64,000 bases of DNA, from contig NZ_CP107006.1 in assembly GCF_022867795.2 (NCBI RefSeq), positions 5,456,001-5,520,000 of the forward strand, read 5' to 3'. Of the stretch, positions 16,286-24,033 are shown in pieces. The notes under the pieces are model-generated. The model saw only the letters and a program-made list of their open reading frames with translations, searched no databases and was not told the DNA's origin. This DNA is from Chitinophaga horti. Lineage in GTDB: Bacteria; Bacteroidota; Bacteroidia; Chitinophagales; Chitinophagaceae. Both the position numbers and the translations under genes were made by a program. Within the stretch, counting starts at the first letter, position 1, and every line of letters begins with the position of its first letter.

Positions 16286-17660
16286 ATTTCGCTAACGCTT
16301 TTTCCAGTAACGGCTTCAAAGCAGCGTTCGATGGACGGGGCGCATCGACGGTTACGATTTTACCGTTGCGGTCAAACACCATAAAACGGGGAATGCCCTT
16401 GATGTCGTAAAACTTCGTGATCTCACTCCACCCGCTGGCGAACAACTGAATGCCTGTTAACGCTTCTTTCTTTACAAAGTCCTGCCATTTCTGTTTGTCT
16501 TTTTCAACATCTACAGAAATAGATACTAAGGCTACGTCCTTATCATGCATTTCCTTTTCCAGCGCTTTGAGAGACGGGATTTCCTGTTTGCAGGGGCCGC
16601 ACCAGGTAGCCCAAACATCCACCAGCACCACTTTACCTTTCAAATCTTTCAGGGTAACGGTTTTACCGTTAATATCCGGGTAAGAAAAGTTGAGTGCGGC
16701 CTCGCCGGCTGCGAAGGTGTGCAGTGATTTTTCATGCTTTTTGTACTCTTCAAGCTGCGCTTCGGTAAACATGCTTTTATAAGGTGCGGCTAATTCCGCC
16801 AGCTCGTCGAACGATTTAATGCTGCGCATGTCGTTCATGACAAACATCGCCTTTATGGTGTCGTTACCGAACATGTCGGTCACCAATTTCCAGCGCTCGG
16901 CGCGAGCCATTTTACCATTGATCGGTTTTCCATTCATCATGCCCCAGGTGGCGTAGAAGCCCATGAGCTTTTCGCCCTCACCGAGCTTAAGCAGCTTGCC
17001 GTCGGCATATTTGTTCGGCTGAAACACCTTGCCGAAAAAGGCCGGGTACTCTTCCTTGGTGGGGTGTGAGGAGTGCGGCGTGTAGAGGAACGACAAACCG
17101 ATCAGCTCCAGGTCCGCATCCACCGTAAACTTAAACAGCTCGTTGAATTTTTTGTTGGAGGTGGTGGCTTTTGCTTTGATCCCTTTGGCCTCTTTTTCAA
17201 GCTGTTCGAAACGCTCGAAAAAAGATTTATACCCGCTGTTATCGGATTTGGTCATCAATGCAATGCGACGAAGCTCCAGGCTTTTGCCGGCCCACTCCAT
17301 CAGCAATTTGTTTTCCACCGAAGGCGCGGCCAGCTGGTAGCGGGCTTCTGCCTCCATGTCCATTTTCACCTGGTCGCCCTGTTTCAGGTACAGGCGGGTG
17401 TAATCACGTTTGTTTAAAGACACGTAATAGTAACCTTCTTCCACAGATGAAAGACCCAGTACATAACCATTGTCTGCCCCCACTTTGGTGGATGCAAACT
17501 CCTGCATTTTGCCTTCTTTAACCGTGAATAAGTAAACGTTTTGTACGTTCTCCTGATTGATTTTACCCTGGATAACGGAGGGTGGTGCCGCCTTTGCGGA
17601 GAATGAAAGGGCCATTAAGCCCAAAACCGCCATGGCCTGGCGGCATTTGTTCTTTGTCAT
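16284..17660 (-). CDS. TlpA/ResA-type thioredoxin with N-terminal DUF4369-like domain
   Basis: 458 residues, signal peptide MTKNKCRQAMAVLGLMALSFSAKAA. Residues 25-130 look like the DUF4369 beta domain common in Bacteroidota (VIQGKINQENVQNVYLFTV...). The C-terminal 150 residues form a thioredoxin fold: LNFSYPDINGKTVTLKDLKG, then VWATWCGPCKQEIPSL with the redox pair CGPC, and GIPRFMVFDRNG with the cis-Pro. Likely a periplasmic thiol-disulfide reductase, for cytochrome c maturation or protein repair; the actual partner is not visible from context. Confidence 0.85.
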   Translation of the reverse strand: MTKNKCRQAMAVLGLMALSFSAKAAPPSVIQGKINQENVQNVYLFTVKEGKMQEFASTKVGADNGYVLGLSSVEEGYYYVSLNKRDYTRLYLKQGDQVKMDMEAEARYQLAAPSVENKLLMEWAGKSLELRRIALMTKSDNSGYKSFFERFEQLEKEAKGIKAKATTSNKKFNELFKFTVDADLELIGLSFLYTPHSSHPTKEEYPAFFGKVFQPNKYADGKLLKLGEGEKLMGFYATWGMMNGKPINGKMARAERWKLVTDMFGNDTIKAMFVMNDMRSIKSFDELAELAAPYKSMFTEAQLEEYKKHEKSLHTFAAGEAALNFSYPDINGKTVTLKDLKGKVVLVDVWATWCGPCKQEIPSLKALEKEMHDKDVALVSISVDVEKDKQKWQDFVKKEALTGIQLFASGWSEITKFYDIKGIPRFMVFDRNGKIVTVDAPRPSNAALKPLLEKALAK

Positions 17661-17736
17661 AGATCACAATAATTTTAACGTTGGTTATTAGGTACCGGGA
17701 GCGAAAATAGGGCATCCCACCGAAATACGCTCTCGC

Positions 17737-17769
17737 TTGTGGCCCAGCGGTCAAAAAAAACTAATTTTG
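17737..17769 (+). promoter_or_regulatory. Promoter of the MFS gene, nearly on the start codon
   Basis: TTG (17737-17739), 22 bases, TAATTTTG (17762-17769). Only four bases separate the box from the ATG at 17774, so transcription should begin at or next to the start codon (leaderless mRNA). Confidence 0.7.
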
Positions 17770-17773
17770 CGGC

Positions 17774-18967
17774 ATGGACCAGTCGTTGAATGGAAAGATA
17801 TACACCTTTCAGTTTGTCTTACTCTGCTTAAGTAACGCCTTCTTTTCCGCCAGTTTTAATATGATGATCCCGGAGCTGCCGGCTTACCTCACCAGTCTCG
17901 GAGGCGCCGACTACAAAGGGTATATCATCGGACTGTTTACGTTAATGGCAGGGCTTTCGCGCCCGTTCAGCGGTAAACTCACCGATACGATCGGTCGTAT
18001 TCCCGTGATGGTGTTTGGCTCGCTGGTTTGTGTAGTGTGTAGTTTATTATACCCGCTCGTAAGTTCAGTAGCCGCTTTCTTATGGCTCCGTTTTTTCCAT
18101 GGATTTTCCACCGGTTTTAAACCAACGGCTACTTCGGCTTATGTGGCCGATTTAGTTCCATTCAACAGGAGGGCAGAGGCAATGGGGATGATCGGTTTAT
18201 TCAGCACCGTCGGGCTTTCGCTGGGGCCAGCTATTGGTGGATACATTGCCAGTTTGTGGGGCATCATGGTCATGTTCCAGGTGTCTGCGGCATTCGCTTT
18301 ATTATCGGTGTTGATACTGGTGGGCGCGATGAAAGAAACTTTGCCCACCAAACAACGCTTCACCCCATCACTCTTAAGAATATCGCGGCATGAATTGGTA
18401 GAACCCGCAGTATGGCCGGCCGCGCTGGTCACGTTCCTGACTTACGTTTGTTATGGCGCGCTGCTCACCGTCATCCCCGACTTCTCCGAATACCTGGGCA
18501 TGAAAAACAAAGGCCTGTTCTTCACCTTCTTCACCGCCAGTTCTATTGCCATCCGACTGTTTGCCGGAAAGGCATCCGATAAATATGGCCGCGTGCCTTT
18601 GCTGAAAATTTCTACCGCCATCATGGCGGTATCTATGCTGATGATTGCCTTGTCCACCACATCGTTCGCCTTACTGGTGGCTTCTTTGATTTATGGCGTC
18701 GGCCTGGGCATCAACTCGCCGGTGGTTACCGCCTGGACGATCGACCTGGGTAAACCCGAGCACCGCGGTCGTGCGCTGGCCACGATGTATATTGCGTTAG
18801 AAGCCGGTATTGGCCTGGGCGCTTACTTCTCCGCGCTCATCTATCATAACGATGCGCGGTTTCTTTCGGTTACGTTTTATGTGATGGCATTTGTAACGCT
18901 GCTCGCCACCATCTACTTGTTGTTTGTGCAAGGCGACCGAAGCTGGAAAACAAAGAAAGTGAATTGA
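17774..18967 (+). CDS. Major facilitator superfamily transporter
   Basis: 397 residues with twelve predicted membrane helices. The MFS loop 2-3 motif is visible as GLSRPFSGKLTDTIGRIPVM (residues 57-76), and a second copy in the other half as AGKASDKYGRVPLL. The domain layout is that of drug/sugar exporters of the DHA type. Substrate unknown. It converges on the hypothetical gene 18974-19468 with 6 bases between stops. Transcript is probably leaderless. Confidence 0.85.
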   Translation: MDQSLNGKIYTFQFVLLCLSNAFFSASFNMMIPELPAYLTSLGGADYKGYIIGLFTLMAGLSRPFSGKLTDTIGRIPVMVFGSLVCVVCSLLYPLVSSVAAFLWLRFFHGFSTGFKPTATSAYVADLVPFNRRAEAMGMIGLFSTVGLSLGPAIGGYIASLWGIMVMFQVSAAFALLSVLILVGAMKETLPTKQRFTPSLLRISRHELVEPAVWPAALVTFLTYVCYGALLTVIPDFSEYLGMKNKGLFFTFFTASSIAIRLFAGKASDKYGRVPLLKISTAIMAVSMLMIALSTTSFALLVASLIYGVGLGINSPVVTAWTIDLGKPEHRGRALATMYIALEAGIGLGAYFSALIYHNDARFLSVTFYVMAFVTLLATIYLLFVQGDRSWKTKKVN

Positions 18968-18973
18968 TCCCGC

Positions 18974-19468
18974 TTATTTGCGAACAAAACCAATTGTATC
19001 GATGGCGTCGTTCTCCCACTGCGCCAGTTCTATCAGGAACTTCTCGATGTTACGAATGATCAGCGCTTCATCTATTTCTTCTGGCTCCACCGTTTCGAAC
19101 GTTTCCTTCTTAGGCGTTTCGTCCTGCAGGCCGTCGATGAACGGGAACGACATCCAGATAACCACTTGCCCATTGCGGTTTTGAGAGAAGGACAAAAATG
19201 CGCCAGCTTTGAGTTTGTGCACGAGGTTAAACGGCGTGCGTTCCGCAATACCACTGGGCGAATGTTCCAAAGCGATAAACACGGCTTCCAATCCTTCTAC
19301 CGTTTCGTTGGCTCCGGCCTTCCATGGCAGCGGGTATTGCGCGGCAATATTTGTCAGGTATTGCAGGATAAATGCTTTCGACTCTTCATTCCAATAGCGG
19401 CGACGCTCTTCTGTTTTCGCCAGCGTGGCCAGGTAAGCGGCCGCCAGTTGCTCAATATTATGCTTCAT
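18974..19468 (-). CDS. Hypothetical protein, cytoplasmic
   Basis: 164 residues, no signal peptide or membrane helix. Starts MKHNIEQLAAAYLATLAKTE and has an acidic tail section (KKETFETVEPEEIDEALIIR). I do not recognise a family. Its ATG lies 67 bases after the kdnB stop, with a hairpin between, so it may be part of the kdn transcript by read-through or separate. Confidence 0.6.
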   Translation of the reverse strand: MKHNIEQLAAAYLATLAKTEERRRYWNEESKAFILQYLTNIAAQYPLPWKAGANETVEGLEAVFIALEHSPSGIAERTPFNLVHKLKAGAFLSFSQNRNGQVVIWMSFPFIDGLQDETPKKETFETVEPEEIDEALIIRNIEKFLIELAQWENDAIDTIGFVRK

Positions 19469-19483
19469 AGGTAAAAATTATAA

Positions 19484-19511
19484 CGGCGGACACTTTGAAG
19501 GTAGTCCGCCG
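19484..19511 (-). terminator. Hairpin after kdnB
   Basis: CGGCGGAC and GTCCGCCG (19511-19504 and 19491-19484 on the minus strand) form an 8-bp GC-rich stem with a 12-base loop. The following minus-strand sequence is T/A-rich rather than a pure T run, so termination may be partial. Confidence 0.6.
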
Positions 19512-19535
19512 CTTTATCAATTCAATCAGGTAAAA

Positions 19536-20612
19536 TTAGAACTGCTCGTACAATGCACGCAAACGTTCGCGAGTCATTTGCTGTTTCCAGTCGGTACCCA
19601 GTGCGTTTTCCCACAACGGCGCCATGCCCAGCGACACGTCGATCATGGTATTGAAGTCTGCATCCGACAAACCTTTGGTAATACCCTGCGGGATGTCGAT
19701 GTTATGTTTCTCCACCATCTGTTTAAACTCTCTTACACCTGCGGGATAAAACTCTTCGATCTTATCGAACACGATACAGTTACCGATACCGTGTTTGGTG
19801 CCGAGCAGGTAAGCCAATCCGTAGCTTACTGCGTGCGCCACGCCCACCTGTGAGTAGGCAATACTCATGCCACCGGCGTAGGAAGCCATCATCAGTTTTT
19901 CATCCGCGTCGTCATCCCAGTTATCTTTTCTCAGGAAGATTTCCTGGCACAGCTCCAGCGCTTTTTCGCCATAGGAGCGGCTGAAAGCATTCAGGTAAGT
20001 GCCTTCCAGGCTTTCGATGCAGTGGATGTAACAATCCATCGCGGTATAGAAACGCTGGTTCACCGGCGCATCTTTAATTAATTCCGGATCGAGTACGATC
20101 TGGTCGAACGGCGTGAAGTCGGAGTTCATGCCCAGTTTGCGGGTAGGGCCCGTCAGCACGCAAGTGCGGCTTACCTCTGCACCGGTACCGGCGAGTGTAG
20201 GAATGCCCACTTTATAAACACCTGCTTTTTTCACCAGGTCCCAGCCCTGGTAGTCGGCAGAAGAACCCGGGTTGGTCATCATAAGCGCTACCGCTTTGGC
20301 CATATCCATTACAGAGCCACCGCCAATGCCGATAATGCCCGACACTTCGCCAAATTCGGCCGTCAGCTCGTCACGCAGCCTGTCCACATACGTAGTCTTT
20401 GGCTCGTGCGTAACATCAATAAAAATTACTTTATCCTTACCACGCAACGGGATGCGGCCCGTAAGCGCTGGCTTGTTTTCAAAAACATGGTCTACAAAAA
20501 AGATCATGGGCGCGTCGCCTTTGCGCTGTGGCGCCAGGATCTCGTCCAGTTGTCCGAAGGAGCCGCGACCATAGATCACGTATCCCACCATTTTAAAGTT
20601 CCTGAATTTCAT
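19536..20612 (-). CDS. kdnB: Kdo 8-oxidase KdnB (iron-type alcohol dehydrogenase family)
   Basis: 358 residues. Oxidises C8 of 3-deoxy-D-manno-octulosonate, the first step to 8-amino-Kdo. Fe-ADH fold: cofactor loop GIIGIGGGSVMDMAKAVA (residues 93-110), GIPTLAGTGAEVSRT (137-150) and metal ligands Asp193, His197 (DCYIH), His260 and His274 (AHAVSYGLAYLLGTKH). The functional call comes from the neighbours: kdsB 9 bases upstream and the aminotransferase kdnA before that, the same trio known from Shewanella. Alone, the sequence would only say iron-containing alcohol dehydrogenase. Confidence 0.85.
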   Translation of the reverse strand: MKFRNFKMVGYVIYGRGSFGQLDEILAPQRKGDAPMIFFVDHVFENKPALTGRIPLRGKDKVIFIDVTHEPKTTYVDRLRDELTAEFGEVSGIIGIGGGSVMDMAKAVALMMTNPGSSADYQGWDLVKKAGVYKVGIPTLAGTGAEVSRTCVLTGPTRKLGMNSDFTPFDQIVLDPELIKDAPVNQRFYTAMDCYIHCIESLEGTYLNAFSRSYGEKALELCQEIFLRKDNWDDDADEKLMMASYAGGMSIAYSQVGVAHAVSYGLAYLLGTKHGIGNCIVFDKIEEFYPAGVREFKQMVEKHNIDIPQGITKGLSDADFNTMIDVSLGMAPLWENALGTDWKQQMTRERLRALYEQF

Positions 20613-20621
20613 ATCGTTGTA

Positions 20622-21359
20622 TTAACTATTTGCTTTAAGAAAAGCCTCGGCCTTTACCAGGTCTTCGGCAGTATCGATTTCTACACCCATGTATTCGGTC
20701 ACCACCATTTTTAATGGAATGCCGTGTTCGAGGTAGCGCAGGCATTCTACTTTTTCTGCAGCTTCGAGCGGCGTCATTGGCCAGGAAGTAAATTGCAGCA
20801 GCGCTTCTTTGCGGAAGGCGTAAATGCCGATGTGTTCGTAATATATGGGCGTAACATTTTTATCGCGGTGGTACGGGATGGGCGAGCGGGAGAACATGAG
20901 TGAGTTGAAATTCAGGTCCACCGCCACTTTTACGTAGTTGGGATCCGCCACCGATTTCGCATCTTTCAGTTCCTGCATCAATGAGGCGACCTGCACCTTT
21001 TTGCCTGCTTCGCCTTCGAACTCGGCCAGCAGTTTTTCCAGCGCTTCACGTTGTGCGAACGGCTCATCTCCCTGAACGTTTACCACGATATCTACGTCCA
21101 TATCTTTCACCGCTTCGGCGATGCGATCAGAGCCGGATTCGTGCTCCTTCAGACTCATTACCGCTTTACCGCCGTTGCCCGTAATCTCCTGGAAAATTTC
21201 GTCGCTGTCGGTCACAACAATCACTTCGTCGAATACACCGGTGTTAACAGTAGACTCGTACGTGCGAAGGATGACCGTTTTGCCGCCGAGCAGTTGCATC
21301 AGTTTACGTGGGAAGCGTGTAGCCCCGATGCGGGCGGGGATCATAGCTATTTTTTTCAT
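20622..21359 (-). CDS. kdsB: CMP-Kdo/8-amino-Kdo cytidylyltransferase KdsB
   Basis: 245 residues. Activates Kdo (or 8-amino-Kdo) with CTP for lipid A core assembly. Family signatures: MIPARIGATRFPRKLMQLLGGK at the N-terminus, VVTDSDEIFQEI, VNVQGDEPFA near residue 96 and YEHIGIYAFRKEAL. In the Shewanella trio, KdsB prefers the 8-amino sugar, and this copy sits in the same arrangement, so it is likely to accept Kdo8N. It has its own upstream region after a terminator behind kdnA. Confidence 0.93.
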   Translation of the reverse strand: MKKIAMIPARIGATRFPRKLMQLLGGKTVILRTYESTVNTGVFDEVIVVTDSDEIFQEITGNGGKAVMSLKEHESGSDRIAEAVKDMDVDIVVNVQGDEPFAQREALEKLLAEFEGEAGKKVQVASLMQELKDAKSVADPNYVKVAVDLNFNSLMFSRSPIPYHRDKNVTPIYYEHIGIYAFRKEALLQFTSWPMTPLEAAEKVECLRYLEHGIPLKMVVTEYMGVEIDTAEDLVKAEAFLKANS

Positions 21360-21385
21360 TCCGTCCTTTTATCTTTCTAACAAAC

Positions 21386-21426
21386 AAAAAGGAGCGGCAC
21401 AACGTTTAGCGCTGCGCCACTCCTTT
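21386..21426 (-). terminator. Terminator between kdnA and kdsB
   Basis: On the minus strand AAAGGAGTGGC (21426-21416) pairs with GCCGCTCCTTT (21398-21388), then T5. Transcription from kdnA should at least partly stop here, so kdsB-kdnB may need another promoter or depend on read-through. Confidence 0.75.
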
Positions 21427-21457
21427 ATATCGTGGTGAAAAATGTGATCATCTCAGA

Positions 21458-22648
21458 TTATAAAACGCTTTTTACCGCTTTGGCCAGTTTCTGTGCACGG
21501 GCTTCCAGTTCTTTTTCGTCCCATGCAAGGTTGATGGGGGTAGAAATTGTACGACTGATGATCGCATCAGAAGCAGGGAACTGTTTGGTTTTGTAAGTAT
21601 CCATCACCGCTTTCACTTCCGGACCGAAGCCAGTCAATGAAACGCCATTGGTGAAGTGATTCCATTTGCGCACATAATGCCAGTTGTTATCGAACCAGTA
21701 GAACGCAGGAATACCAGCAGCTTTGATGGCAGCAGCAGCCGCAGCAGCTTTCTCTGCATCCGGCAGAAAGAAGCTGAGGAACGTAGCCGCATCGCCCTTA
21801 GGATCGGGCAGGCGGCGGAAAGTTACGCCGGGAATGCCTTCCAGGGCGGCTTTCAGTACTTGTTTATTGTTGCGTTGAATTTCCAGGAACTTGTCGAGCT
21901 TGCGGATCTGTGCCAGACCTACTGCTGCGTGCAGTTCGGAAATACGGTAGTTGTAACCGAGGAAAGGGTGGAGGTCTGCACCACGATCTACGCCCAGGTG
22001 GTCGTGACCGTGGTCGGTGTAGCCGTCGCATTTAGTGTATACGTCTTCGCTGTTGGTAAGAACTACACCACCTTCGGCGCAGGTAACCGTTTTCACGAAG
22101 TCGAACGAGAAAGTGCCGGCATTACCGATAGAGCCCAGTGCCTGGCCTTTATAAGTAGCACCGATGGCCTGACAGGCGTCTTCAAGCAGCAGAAGGTTAT
22201 GTTCTTTACAGATGGCTTTGAGTGCATCCAGGTCGGCCATGCCGCCGCACATATGTACCGGCATTACCACTTTGGTTTTAGGTGTGATGGCGGCTTTAAC
22301 AGCTGCCGGGTCCAGGGTGAGCGTGTCATCCACATCCACCAGTACCGGGATAGCGCCAACGGAAAGTACTGCTTCGAAGCTGGCCACGAAAGTAAAGGTA
22401 GGCATGATCACCTCATCACCATAACCAATGCCAAGTGCGGCCATGGCGGTAGAGAGGGCGGTGGTACCGCTGGAAGTGAGCTGCGCGTACTTCACGTCGA
22501 AACGTTCGGTGAGCGCCTGTTCCAGTTCTTTTGCTTTCCATACGTTGTTACGTGGGCCATCGAAGCCATAACGCATATAGATGCCTGTTTCCAGTACATC
22601 CATTACTTCTTTCTTTTCGGCGTCGTCGAAGAGTTCATATCCGGGCAT
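21458..22648 (-). CDS. kdnA: 8-amino-3,8-dideoxy-Kdo aminotransferase KdnA (DegT/DnrJ family)
   Basis: 396 residues. PLP enzyme expected to aminate the C8 aldehyde made by KdnB. DegT-fold signatures: SSGTTALSTAMAALGIGYGDEVIMPTFTF (residues 59-87), LLEDACQAIGA with Asp157, and the PLP lysine in SFDFVKTVTCAEGG (Lys186). A sugar aminotransferase family member; the Kdo8N role is inferred from the partners kdsB and kdnB directly downstream. Its promoter box TACCTTTG is 41 bases upstream. Confidence 0.85.
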   Translation of the reverse strand: MPGYELFDDAEKKEVMDVLETGIYMRYGFDGPRNNVWKAKELEQALTERFDVKYAQLTSSGTTALSTAMAALGIGYGDEVIMPTFTFVASFEAVLSVGAIPVLVDVDDTLTLDPAAVKAAITPKTKVVMPVHMCGGMADLDALKAICKEHNLLLLEDACQAIGATYKGQALGSIGNAGTFSFDFVKTVTCAEGGVVLTNSEDVYTKCDGYTDHGHDHLGVDRGADLHPFLGYNYRISELHAAVGLAQIRKLDKFLEIQRNNKQVLKAALEGIPGVTFRRLPDPKGDAATFLSFFLPDAEKAAAAAAAIKAAGIPAFYWFDNNWHYVRKWNHFTNGVSLTGFGPEVKAVMDTYKTKQFPASDAIISRTISTPINLAWDEKELEARAQKLAKAVKSVL

Positions 22649-22689
22649 AGCTTATATTTTTATACTTCGGTCTATTTTTTTATGTTGTG

Positions 22690-22697
22690 CAAAGGTA
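22690..22697 (-). promoter_or_regulatory. -7 promoter box of kdnA
   Basis: Minus-strand TACCTTTG, full consensus match, 41 bases before the ATG at 22648. No clear -33 element. Confidence 0.6.
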
Positions 22698-22754
22698 GCA
22701 TAATCGGAACATGCTGCGTGCTAAAAACTGTTTATCTTTTGCTAAAAATTTAAC

Positions 22755-23186
22755 ATGCGTTCACTCATCATTATCACTGCACTACTTGTTTTCGGCGGCA
22801 ATTTCACGGCAAATGCCCAGCAAAAGGAAGTAGAAAAGATAAAAGCGCTGATGAAGGTACAGTCTGAAGCCTGGAACCGCCAGGACCTGGAGGGCTTCAT
22901 GACCACCTATTGGAAATCCGATTCGCTAATGTTCATTGGCAAAAACGGCGTGACGTACGGCTGGCAGGCAACGCTGGATAATTACAAGAAAGGCTACCCG
23001 GACAAAGCCGCCATGGGCCAGCTGAAGTTCGACCTGCTGGAGTTTAAGCTGCTCGCTACCGGCGTTTACCTGGTGATTGGCAAATGGCATCTCACCCGTA
23101 CGATCGGTGATCTGAATGGGCATTTCAGCCTGACGATGAAAAAGATTGATGGGGAGTGGAAGATTATTGCGGATCACAGTAGCTAG
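22755..23186 (+). CDS. Secreted NTF2-fold (DUF4440/SnoaL-like) protein
   Basis: 143 residues. Signal peptide MRSLIIITALLVFGGNFTANAQ. The rest has the NTF2/SnoaL pattern: KVQSEAWNRQDLEGFMTTYW, SDSLMFIGKNGVTYGW, and the closing strand pair FSLTMKKIDGEWKIIADHSS. Such proteins bind small ligands or act as simple enzymes; no catalytic role can be read here. The gene is followed five bases after its stop by the 42-bp tandem array. Confidence 0.8.
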   Translation: MRSLIIITALLVFGGNFTANAQQKEVEKIKALMKVQSEAWNRQDLEGFMTTYWKSDSLMFIGKNGVTYGWQATLDNYKKGYPDKAAMGQLKFDLLEFKLLATGVYLVIGKWHLTRTIGDLNGHFSLTMKKIDGEWKIIADHSS

Positions 23187-23191
23187 AGCGC

Positions 23192-23484
23192 CGCTTACAC
23201 TGTTTTGCTGTCAGGTGGCGGGAGTTTGCAGGGCGCTTACACTGTTTTGCTGTCAGGTGGCGGGAGTTTGCGGGCGCTTACACTGTTTTGCTGTCAGGTG
23301 GCGGGAGTTTGCGGGGCGCTTACACTGCTTTGCTGTCAGGTGGCGGGAGTTTGCGGGGCGCTTACACTGTTTTGCTGTCAGGTGGCGGGAGTTTGCAGGG
23401 TGCTTACACTGCTTTGCTGTCAGCTGGCGGGAGTTTGCGGGGCGCTTACACTGTTTTGCTGTCAGGTGGCGGGAGTTTGAGAGA
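23192..23484. repeat. Tandem array A: seven copies of a 42-bp unit
   Basis: Units start at 23192, 23234, 23275, 23317, 23359, 23401 and 23443; all are 42 bases except one of 41. The unit contains CGCTTACACTGTTTTGCTG and TCAGGTGGCGGGAGTTTGC, and copies are nearly identical (a few single changes). A degenerate eighth copy follows at 23485. There are no spacers. Confidence 0.95.
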
Positions 23485-23505
23485 CATTTACACAAGTTTG
23501 GAGGC

Positions 23506-23735
23506 CGCTGACAATGCCCAGAAGGCCGCTGACAACGCCAAGGTGTCAGCGGCAGCACCCGGGAGCTCGCTGACAAGGCCCAGGAATCAATTTACATTGT
23601 CCAGAAGCCCGCTGACAACACCCAGGAAACAATTTACATCGTCCAGAAGCCCGCTGACAACACTCAGGAATCAATTTACATTGTCCAGGAACCCGCTGAC
23701 GACACCCAGGAATCAATTACATCGTCCAGGAGCCA
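23506..23735. repeat. Tandem array B: four copies of a second 42-bp unit with half-unit lead-in
   Basis: CGCTGAC recurs at 23506, 23527, 23568, 23610, 23652 and 23694; the last four define 42-bp units (CGCTGACAACACCCAGGAA plus CAATTTACATTGTCCAG). Array A runs straight into it. The inverse complement of CCCGCTGACAAC resembles the GCTGTCAG part of array A, so the arrays may be diverged and inverted relatives. Confidence 0.85.
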
Positions 23736-23753
23736 ATCAACAAACCCGTCCAT

Positions 23754-23959
23754 TCACCTCACCCCACTCCAATCCTTTTGCCTTACCAGATTTATAGGAC
23801 GCAGCCCTTTTTCCAGCTCTTCCAGAAATTCCTTATCCTTCCAGGTATCTTCCTTTGTATTGATATCAGCTCAAGTATCGTGTATAGCGCTCTAATCTTT
23901 CTATCTTCCGCACTCTTTATATAATCATATAATTTTCGCCGCAGCACTTCCGTTTTCAT
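23754..23959 (-). pseudogene. Frameshifted small gene, resembles Bacteroidota antitoxin-like proteins
   Basis: From the ATG at 23959 the first frame reads MKTEVLRRKLYDYIKSAEDR then KIRALYTILE; a second frame continues DINTKEDTWKDKEFLEELEK then GLRPINLVRQKDW to a TGA at 23754. Together about 68 residues, one base short. The layout (N-terminal helix pair, then an acidic W-x-D...F-L-E-E-L helix) is like short antitoxin-type proteins often paired with RelE toxins in Bacteroidota, but no toxin gene follows; array B does. The family call is a recollection and unsure. Confidence 0.5.
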
Positions 23960-23985
23960 ATTTGATCTCTATAAACGAAGAGATC

Positions 23986-24013
23986 AAAAAAGCCGCAGCG
24001 CAATGCCACGGCT
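23986..24013 (-). terminator. Terminator after the M16 peptidase pair
   Basis: Minus strand: AGCCG (24013-24009) pairs with CGGCT (23995-23991), followed by T6. A second inverted repeat, GATCTCT and AGAGATC (23964-23970 and 23979-23985), lies directly behind it. Confidence 0.7.
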
Positions 24014-24033
24014 TCCCCATTATTTCCACTGGT

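Noticed and set aside
18974..19468. Fourth gene of the Kdo8N set
   Set aside because: A GC-rich hairpin separates it from kdnB and its sequence shows no sugar-enzyme motif; left as hypothetical.
21656..22753. 365-residue open frame antisense to kdnA
   Set aside because: Lies entirely opposite a conserved aminotransferase gene and has no family features; shadow of codon bias.
23253..23576. 107-residue minus-strand protein with Lys/Cys-rich 14-residue repeats
   Set aside because: Same cause: repetition of a stop-free unit. No promoter or ribosome site.
23192..23735. CRISPR array
   Set aside because: Units follow each other with no unique spacers, and no cas genes are near. Simple tandem repeats explain it.
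23288..23797. 169-residue repeat protein on the plus strand
   Set aside because: The open frame is a by-product of stop-free 42-bp units; other frames are open as well, and there is no start signal or family match. Kept only as a possibility in the findings.
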